Source: Sipunculus nudus
Lineage: Eukaryota; Annelida; Sipuncula; Golfingiida; Sipunculidae
Direction of reading: 5' to 3'
Length of the DNA stretch: 64,000 bases
NCBI GenBank assembly: GCA_026874595.1
Contig: CM049309.1
Span: 24,925,033-24,989,032, forward strand
Shown here: piece after piece, positions 60,001 through 64,000 of the stretch
Layout: each line of letters starts with the position of its first letter
How positions within the stretch are numbered: the first letter of the stretch is position 1
The notes under the pieces: generated by a model
The model's database searches: none
What the model was told of the DNA's origin: nothing
Seen by the model: the letters and a program-made list of their open reading frames with translations, nothing else
Translations under genes and position numbers: made by a program

Positions 60001-61066
60001 GTGGTCACCTTCCATACATTGATATCATGTCTTATTGTGGTGGTCACCAACATACTTTGTCATCATGTCTTCCTGTGGTGGTCACCTTCCATACATTATC
60101 ATCATGTCTTTCTGTGGTGGTCACCCTCATACTTTGTCATCATGTCTTTCTGTGGTGGTCACCTTCCATACATTGTCATCATGTCTTCCTGTTGTGGTCA
60201 CCTTCCATACATTGTCATTATGTCTTTCTGTGGTGGTCACCTTCCATACATTATCATCATGTCTTTCTGTGGTGGTCACCTTCCATACATTGTCATCATG
60301 TCTTTCTGTGGTGGTCACCTTCCATACATTGTCATTATGTCTTCCTGTGGTGGTCACCTTCCATACATTATCATCATGTCTTTCTGTGGTGGTCACCTTC
60401 CATACATTGTCATTATGTCTTTCTGTGGTGGTCACCTTCCATACATTATCATCATGTCTTTCTGTGGTGGTCACCCTCATACTTTGTCATCATGTCTTCC
60501 TCTGGTGGTCACCTTCCATACATTGTCATTATGTCTTTCTGTGGTAGTCACCTTCCATACATTATCATCATGTCTTTCTGTGGTGGTCACCCTCATACTT
60601 TGTCATCATGTCTTCCTCTGGTGGTCACCTTCCATACATTGTCATCATGTCTTCCTGTGGTGGTTACCTTCATTGCATCAACTCTGCAGGAATGATTAAC
60701 AACCACTCGGGCTATTAAAGTCTTGACTCTGCATGTAAAATTTCATTAGATAATAAAAATATCAGTATTATAGAAGAACTTCCATCTTTACAAAACCACA
60801 TGAACAACTCTATACTTTGTTACATTATAACATGATATATATCCAAGCCATTTATAGGCTGTTATCATTTCACATGATATTGTTCATGTTCTAGACTAGT
60901 GTACATTATAATGTTGTTAATACTGTAGAAACTGAGCATCAATGGGGACCTAGAATACCTGTTAGAGATGGGAGAGAAAAAAGATGCAGTGTACACTCAG
61001 GTACGACTTCAGGAGGACACAGACGCAGCCCCACTCCCGTTCAAGATCCAGCTCCAACAGGTGTAA
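34243..61066 (+). CDS. TMEM59: TMEM59-family type I membrane protein, complete (six coding exons)
   Basis: Join of 34243-34392, 48185-48290, 48750-48844, 54680-54896, 59310-59596 and 60929-61066: 993 nt, 330 residues (human TMEM59 is about 323). Phases 0, 1, 0, 1, 0 agree at every junction and all introns are GT-AG. Residues 1-21 form a signal peptide. Paired cysteines lie at C35/C39, C57/C61, C83/C87 and C100/C104, as in the family's lumenal region. NTT at 77 is a glycosylation site. The single membrane helix is about residues 252-276. The cytosolic tail (277-330) has KLSINGDLEY, matching the family, and a YTQV (307-310) YxxPhi signal. Known members sit in Golgi/late endosomes, affect glycosylation and promote autophagy through ATG16L1. 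I find no exact match in this tail to the [YW]x3[ED]x4[YWF]x2L motif reported for that contact. Confidence 0.95.
34863..35350 (+). mobile_element. Tandem-core element, family 4, left part
   Basis: Begins GGATATAGTAACGCC and GTGTGTCTGTCCATCTG, then has about three cores of 138 bp marked by TCAAAGGTCACGGCCAC, ACCCATTTTAAGCCAAACCG and TTTTATCTTGCACATATGGC. It is cut at 35350 by a hAT-like insertion and resumes at 37083 with AAGGTCACGACCACAGCACC, so both parts were one element. Confidence 0.7.
35351..37082 (+). mobile_element. hAT-like non-autonomous DNA transposon, 1.73 kb, with target duplication
   Basis: Left end CAGACCTGGGAGCC and right end GGCTCCCAGGTCTA are inverted repeats (13 of 14). The 8-bp AAGGTCAC flanks both ends (35343-35350 and 37083-37090), the size hAT elements make. 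Subterminal GGCTGGCTAGCCGGCTGAG repeats lie at the left and GGCGGCGGCT repeats at the right, as is common in hAT. Internal frames are below 90 codons and I see no transposase, so it would need a helper. Confidence 0.8.
37083..37138 (+). mobile_element. Family-4 tandem-core element, resumed part
   Basis: Continues the core interrupted at 35350: AAGGTCACGACCACAGCACC, CACTTCTTGAAAAAGCTT and CCCATTTTAAGCCAA. Confidence 0.7.
37139..37410 (+). mobile_element. Family-4 element, second short copy with 3' hairpin
   Basis: Starts GCGGATATACTAACTCCTGT (compare GGATATAGTAACGCCTCTGT at about 34887) with CTGTCTGTC runs. It ends with a hairpin whose stem GCAAGG/CCTTGC lies at 37376-37397, followed by AGTGCCCTTGTTT. 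This gives the 3' end of the family: hairpin plus a short T-ended tail. Confidence 0.6.
37666..37892 (-). mobile_element. MITE copy 2 (same family as 32075-32279)
   Basis: Ends CCTAAATCCTGGATCTGCCC then CTG, the reverse of the CAGGGGCGGATCCAGG terminus. The inner sequence (GACCAATTTTTATGAATTTT, CCCAGACCCCTCCTCC) parallels copy 1 reversed. The left end is less clear. Confidence 0.65.
38077..41842. repeat. 78-bp satellite in TMEM59 intron 1, about 48 units
   Basis: Unit of exactly 78 bp: GTGTATGATGTATAGTTATT, AGTACACCAGTACTATTGAT, CAGCCAATATCCATCAGTCA, GAGCCTCACCATACCATG. Units differ by few bases (GATCAGCC / AGTCAGCC / GGTCAGCT; CTCACC / AACACC). Each unit has a CCATGG inside ACCATGGT and a dyad AGTACACCAGTACT. 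Edge units are most diverged, as expected for unequal exchange. Stops in all frames exclude coding. Confidence 0.97.
43175..44180 (-). mobile_element. Family-2 element, reversed, with decayed cores
   Basis: Starts with the hairpin (arms GTATCTGCCAAAAC and GTTGATAC, 43175-43204), then ATGTTTTTGACCGGGTT and CACATGTGAAATGG as at 26690. About three decaying cores follow with GGTGGCGCCACC (43476) and eroded forms (GGTGGTGCCACC at about 43754). The right end fades near 44180. It is the reverse orientation of 17546-19266. Confidence 0.7.
45160..47440. repeat. Decayed tandem-core remnants
   Basis: Scattered core phrases: GACTGGTGTTGCCACCT (45361), GACTGGTAGCACTACCTAC (46739), GAGTGGTGGTGCCACC (46867), and CTAACTCAAGAGAAGTTTTG. 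At 46930-47380 there is a compositionally odd ATACAAATACAAATA-rich stretch. No coding assignment. Confidence 0.45.
47441..47763 (+). mobile_element. tRNA-derived SINE with perfect 16-bp target duplication
   Basis: The body 47457-47747 is flanked by CATACATGTTACATGG on both sides (47441-47456 and 47748-47763). A-box-like TGGTGTAATGG is at 47463-47473 and B-box-like GGTTTTGAGTTGG at 47509-47521, 36 bp apart as in tRNA genes. The remaining about 220 bp holds GGTAACCTGCGATGTACTAG and CGTCCCATCAAGGAGGAG, reminiscent of conserved central domains of widespread animal SINEs. The identical target duplication implies a fairly recent insertion. Confidence 0.85.
48185..48290 (+). CDS. TMEM59: TMEM59 coding exon 2
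   Basis: 106 nt, enters in phase 0 and leaves one base (phase 1). Acceptor TTTCTCCCCAG, donor CTTG|GTAAGT. It encodes YCMRGCRFFSLIQF and DLNTTLNQCKL, the best conserved part of the family, with a cysteine pair and an N-glycosylation site. Confidence 0.95.
48750..48844 (+). CDS. TMEM59: TMEM59 coding exon 3
   Basis: 95 nt, completes the split Ala codon. It encodes CGEAYSHVDDREACSTGCKS and QLPLSQKRQQM. Acceptor CTTTGCAG, donor ATG|GTATGT. The family pattern C...C..GC is kept. Confidence 0.94.
48852..49415. repeat. 38-bp minisatellite directly after the exon 3 donor
   Basis: About 14 units of CCAGGGATTAGTAATACTGT then ATGATCCCTGTGTTAAGT, starting 7 nt downstream of the GT donor. Units vary (GTAACAC, ATCGCTGC). 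It shares TACTGYATGATCCCTGTRT with the 32-bp array at the other end of the same intron. Confidence 0.92.
49871..50110. repeat. Tandem-core fragments (150-bp type)
   Basis: Two diverged units with CTTCAAGGTCAAATCTGC / TTCAAGGTCAAATCTGCAG, like those at 10740-11410. Confidence 0.6.
50307..50354. repeat. (TA)n microsatellite
   Basis: About 24 TA units with further TA-rich flanks on both sides (50261-50430). Confidence 0.95.
51160..51450. repeat. Tandem-core fragments (150-bp type)
   Basis: Phrases GGGTCAAATCTGAAGAAAT, CTTTGGCAAGGTCAAAAAG and TTTGACATGGTCAACAATTG mark two decayed units of the same core family as at 49871. Confidence 0.5.
51566..54608. repeat. 32-bp minisatellite, about 95 units, ending close to exon 4
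   Basis: Unit TGTATGTATGTGTTTACATA then CTGCATGATCCC. Variants include ACACACTG, AGACACTG, ATGAGTT and ATGCATG. Rare variant units recur at a fixed 1120-bp distance, showing internal block duplication. The array stops about 70 bp before the exon 4 acceptor, leaving a short unique branch-point region. Confidence 0.96.
54680..54896 (+). CDS. TMEM59: TMEM59 coding exon 4
   Basis: 217 nt. Acceptor CTCTATTTTAG, donor GGG|GTATGT leaving one base. It encodes PLLYVHNVYSNMMDRMV, ETWSYYHQGDWSGKIIITE and AYEAISPRTG, corresponding to the lumenal stem that carries the SSWTFYLQ-like stretch in vertebrates. A second AG (CTTCAG at 54679-54684) could give a shorter product lacking two residues. Confidence 0.93.
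54897..56188. repeat. Intron 4, first part: decayed core-type repeats
   Basis: Recurring phrases (GGTCAGAGGTCACTGGGGC, TTCAGAGGTCACCACACTT, ATCAAAGGTCAAAAATATG) about 150 bp apart at 55197-55495 indicate another decayed tandem-core element. GGTGGTGCCACC at 56123 is an eroded palindrome. No exon seen. Confidence 0.5.
57056..57089. repeat. C34 homopolymer tract
   Basis: The longest homopolymer in the window; length is likely to vary between reads and alleles. Confidence 0.9.
57789..58034 (+). pseudogene. Remnant resembling the end of an AP-endonuclease-type domain
   Basis: The frame contains CQQLIKKPTNDHGYSTDHLF and then, after TNC, STLGNTWSGHKIFFATIS. The pattern Q-LI-PT...DH-[FI]-T...[SDH-like] SGHK is the usual close of APE-type endonuclease domains in LINEs and in some Helitron/Helentron proteins. 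The catalytic SDH appears as SGH, so the domain is probably dead. Short and diverged; chance resemblance is possible. Confidence 0.35.
58093..58960. repeat. Decayed tandem-core remnants in intron 4
   Basis: Repeated phrases about the line CACCACCTGCATGGA/CACCACCTTCATGAA and TTTCACAAGAATAATCC, and eroded palindromes (GTGGGGCCACC at 58761, GGTGGCATTACC at 58886). Similar to 45160-47440. No gene. Confidence 0.45.
59310..59596 (+). CDS. TMEM59: TMEM59 coding exon 5 (membrane helix)
   Basis: 287 nt. Acceptor CACATTTCAG completes the split Asp codon; donor CAG|GTAGGT. It encodes an acidic juxtamembrane stretch (NLSEDDDMPTDWLGCV) and the transmembrane helix RLFISFTIFISAMMMVWLCF followed by ASIATAPEHKIIPQ, matching the family's CCATVATA-type helix end. 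Confidence 0.95.
59683..60672. repeat. 39-bp minisatellite in TMEM59 intron 5, about 25 units
   Basis: Unit GTGGTGGTCACCTTCCATAC then ATTGTCATCATGTCTTCCT. The period is divisible by three and the unit lacks stops in several frames, so long shadow frames of a 13-residue repeat (GGHLPYIVIMSSC) run through it. A shorter variant (ACCCTCATAC) shifts the phase. It begins about 85 bp after the exon 5 donor and ends about 255 bp before exon 6. Confidence 0.96.
60929..61066 (+). CDS. TMEM59: TMEM59 terminal coding exon
   Basis: 45 codons plus TAA. Acceptor AATACTGTAG. It encodes KLSINGDLEYLLEMGEKKDA, VYTQVRLQEDTDAAPLPFKI and QLQQV. KLSI-GDLE is strongly conserved with vertebrate TMEM59; the PLP-K.QL end also matches. 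YTQV is a YxxPhi-type signal. Confidence 0.94.
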   Translation, partial: KLSINGDLEYLLEMGEKKDAVYTQVRLQEDTDAAPLPFKIQLQQV

Positions 61067-62760
61067 GACAAGCGGATGACGAGGAGGGACTGTGAGGTTA
61101 TCTACCTGGGGATACTTGCACATGGTGATGGGGGTGGTGTACCAGCCAGGGACTGCTTGAGGTTACTCATCAGTGTTCTTAAATTTCCTTTTGATTGGAG
61201 TAGGTGTTAGGTTGCAGGGTTAGTTTTGCTTTATATTTCTGTAACCAGCCTACGATTAACAAATGTTCCTCTGTTCCAGTGGTGTTCTGCACTTTGAAAG
61301 TAACCAAAGACAGCAGCTTTGATGGAGGAAAATAAAAAATATTGACGGACCAGTTTGTGATTTCACACATATCGTGTGCACTTCATCGGAAAATGTTGAG
61401 AAAAAAATTTGATTTTGAAAAAAAAAGTATTTATTAAACTCTTCTGATGATAGTTAATAAGGTCACACATCATGAATGTAAATTTCACTGTAATACTGTC
61501 TGTGGGTAGGCTATATTTGCAGTGCATTATAATGAAAAAAAGTGACTTTGCTTTGCACTCTTAGACTGTCCATGGTTTGCATGCGTTGTCGTACATAGTG
61601 ATGGATGGTATAGCAGTGCATGATATTGTTCACTGTGATTTGCACGGTGTTGCACAGTGCACTATCATGCAGAGAGTGACTTTGTGATGCACATGTTGTT
61701 TGTGCATTTTATTAACACTGAGGCTGTGTCATTTGTTTACAGTGAAACATTATCATTGCAATGAGTGACCAGTAAATTGGGATAATTGTAATTTCATTTC
61801 TGATATGTCTATGGCTTAGAAAATGTACCTGAAGAATCTTGTTGACTGCAGGAAGACTAAGAATTAAACATTTCTTTTATATCTCAACCTGTTTGAGGTA
61901 CAGACTGCAGTGGTATAATTTTGTTTACCAAGTTTAACTTTGATAAATGTAATAGCCTGAGATTCAGCTTTGTGACTGCAGGTTTCATGCCATATTGTAC
62001 AGAAAAAACCCTGCAGATCAGAGATTGAGATACTGTATACCAGTTATCTGTTCATTGTTATTAAGTTAATATAAAATAGGTAGGAGTAGCATATATTGAC
62101 AACGTGATATTAATATAAGATTAAATATATTCTATCATATTACTATATGTTTATAGGTGGGTTAACTTACGTATTGTTGTAATCAGTGCTTGCTGGTAAC
62201 TTGTGTTGCTGTTAGGGTGTATTTTGGAACATAAGTGACAGTAGTATATTTGTTCTCACGTACATCTCATCGAGTGACAGTGTTTTATATATTGCTAACA
62301 AAGCCAGTGTTGTATAATTGATATTTGACTGCTAAAAAAGTTTCACTGATATCAGTGATACACCACATTTGAGAGCCCTGGTGTCATGACACAATATACA
62401 ACCAGGTACAATGTGTGAAGGATAATGATGTAACAGATGAGTACATACTTCACAATCAGAGAATTTATATTTTTTTTTAAATCACACGCCAAAAAGTTTG
62501 ATCAGAATTATAATTTTTTGGTGATGTGCAACTATGGTTAAAATATATATCACTCAGCCTGTGGGGGCAATCAGATTATTGAAAACTTTGTTGTAAAGTT
62601 CGAAATTGTATCTTTTCCATGGTGTCCATTGTTCAAATTTATTAACTGAGCGAGCGACTTACGAGGTTAGAGTTACGTTGTAAACTCAAATATGGGCTGA
62701 ATTGCCCAGATAATGTTACCTGGTAATAACACTGGGGTTCGCTGGAATAAGTCCTGGTGT
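61067..62760 (+). other. TMEM59: TMEM59 3' UTR and downstream flank
   Basis: Follows the stop without repeats from the families above. An AATAAA at 61331-61336 would give a short UTR of about 290 nt; later T/A-rich sites exist, so the end is uncertain. Phrases around AGTGCATTATAATGAAAAAAA and GTGCACTATCATGCAGAGAG at 61520-61770 repeat loosely. Confidence 0.5.
61331..61336 (+). terminator. Candidate poly(A) signal AATAAA of TMEM59
   Basis: First AATAAA after the TMEM59 stop (265 nt downstream), followed by GT-rich sequence (GACCAGTTTGTGATTTC). Confidence 0.4.
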
Positions 62761-62765
62761 ATGGT

Positions 62766-62840
62766 TTGCATATTTAGCTAAATTGACTGCAAGTCACTGA
62801 GCTAAAGCAATGACCCTGTCCATGCATCTGCTGTATCCCT
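62766..62840 (+). repeat. 5' hairpin fragment of the AGCTCAG family
   Basis: TTTAGCTAAATTGACTGCAA then GTCACTGAGCTAAAGC is a diverged copy of the hairpin start; the element body after it is too decayed to follow. Confidence 0.5.
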
Positions 62841-64000
62841 ATACGGATCATTTACAATTCTCATGCTTACAGAGATGCATAGTCTCCATTGGCTACTTTA
62901 AATGCCATAGTTTAAAACTATCATTAATTATTAATTTCTTATTATTTGGATCCTATTCAGCCATAAAATTAAGGCTTGTATAAGCACAAAATCTGAATTG
63001 CCATGCTACCCGGTAGTCTCTATTTACCCTAAAGCTTGTGATTAGAACATCCCAACCATGTAGAACATCCCAACCATGTAGAACATCCCAACCATGTAGT
63101 CCAAACAAAGATGTCAAATTTCAATAAAAACTCACTTTAAGTAGATAATAATCTGTTATAACAAGCAATGAAGATGCCACCACTGCACATAAATAGAAAG
63201 AACAAGGAAACATGGAGCTGTCCACCATTTCTGTCCACCATTTCATGTAAAAAACTTGGTCTGACATTATCAGTAAGGCTTAGTTTCCATGCAATGTTTA
63301 TGAAGCTCTCCATTAATGTTTGTGTTGACTGTGGTCTTATGTCATATTCAGCTGAGCGTAGGTGTTAGTGTGGATGGACTCAGCACCTGTGATAGGGGTT
63401 CTGGTGTTGGTTGTTATATCTTGGATGATTGGTTACGGGAATGCTCTTTTATTCTATGTTAGCTTGTATATTATGCTCCGCTCTGCTCTCTATCCTCTAT
63501 TTGATGTTGCTTTTCTTTCTTTTATTTTTTTTCCCTTTAATACTTTTTTAATGTAACTCTCTGCATTTGGCCATTTTATATATTGATGTGTTTAAATCAG
63601 CATTCAAACAAATTGTTTTCCAATAATATATTGGCACACAGACACATTTAACCATGTACCTAAATACACTATATTCAATAAATATATAGCTTTATCTACA
63701 CGCATACAGATTCCTTTGGACACATAAGTGCATGCCTTGTGCATTGACAAGTATTCCTAACATAAATAATCCTTACCTTTTAGATTCAGGGGTACACACG
63801 GACATACATGTAAATGTGCATCAGGCCACAGATCTAAATGTGTGGCTTTGAAAAAGGTGTGCTAATTGTAGGTGTGTCTTAATAACATCTGCTATGTAAA
63901 GGACAGTATTCACAGCCACATATTATCATCATCAGGTCACAGCCACACATTATTATATTACAGGCCATATTCACAACCAGACATCTATATATAGCAAGCA
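62841..64000. other. Gene-free 3' flank
   Basis: AT-rich, no recognisable gene. It holds the small 18-bp triplication at 63047-63100 and short frames (63168, 63362) without domains. Confidence 0.5.
63047..63100. repeat. Three tandem copies of an 18-bp unit
   Basis: AACATCCCAACCATGTAG repeated three times without change. Confidence 0.95.

Noticed and set aside
59632-60699. 355-codon forward frame with a 13-residue repeat
   Set aside because: It is the 39-bp minisatellite in TMEM59 intron 5; other frames in both strands are open as well, and it lies between two firmly placed exons.

Overview
The window is animal nuclear DNA: AT-rich, intron-rich and heavily repeated. It looks like a marine invertebrate, most likely a lophotrochozoan and probably a mollusc. 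Two conserved animal genes can be read exon by exon on the + strand. The repeats resemble the hairpin-ended, tandem-core elements (Pearl / HINE type) described from bivalves. The phylum is an inference; no barcode or rRNA gene is present.

Genes. (1) The last two coding exons of the clathrin adaptor AP-1 mu subunit (AP1M1) are at 1023-1148 and 11933-12031, separated by a 10.8 kb intron and followed by a probable 3' UTR to about 13.2 kb. (2) A complete six-exon TMEM59 orthologue lies at 34243-61066. It encodes 330 residues, all splice junctions are GT-AG and all phases agree. It is a type I membrane glycoprotein of Golgi/late endosome linked to autophagy. A perfect palindromic CLEAR-type E-box (GTCACGTGAC) lies 23 bp before its start codon. 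Three further stretches (14452, 25152, 25909) might be exons of something unrecognised.

Layout. 1-1022: a 60-bp minisatellite whose unit is a copy of the AP1M1 intron end plus the first 33 nt of the exon. 1149-11932: AP1M1 intron, filled with copies of a hairpin-started repeat family, including 1.74 kb and 0.85 kb tandem duplications. 13.2-27.8 kb: intergenic, with four hairpin/tandem-core elements, pogo-like ends and a palindrome array. 27.8-33.9 kb: a 36-bp satellite interrupted by a broken LINE that itself carries a small transposon. 34.2-61.1 kb: TMEM59. Its intron 1 holds a hAT-like insertion and a 48-copy 78-bp satellite. Intron 3 holds two related minisatellites (38 bp and 32 bp), intron 4 a long hairpin-family element, and intron 5 a 39-bp minisatellite. 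61.1-64 kb: 3' UTR and flank.

Most notable: the decoy splice-acceptor minisatellite in AP1M1; the CLEAR box in front of TMEM59; several unrelated-looking repeat families sharing hairpin termini and the 12-bp palindrome GGTGGCGCCACC; and minisatellites placed close to splice sites. Coordinates of decayed repeats are approximate because they were read by eye.
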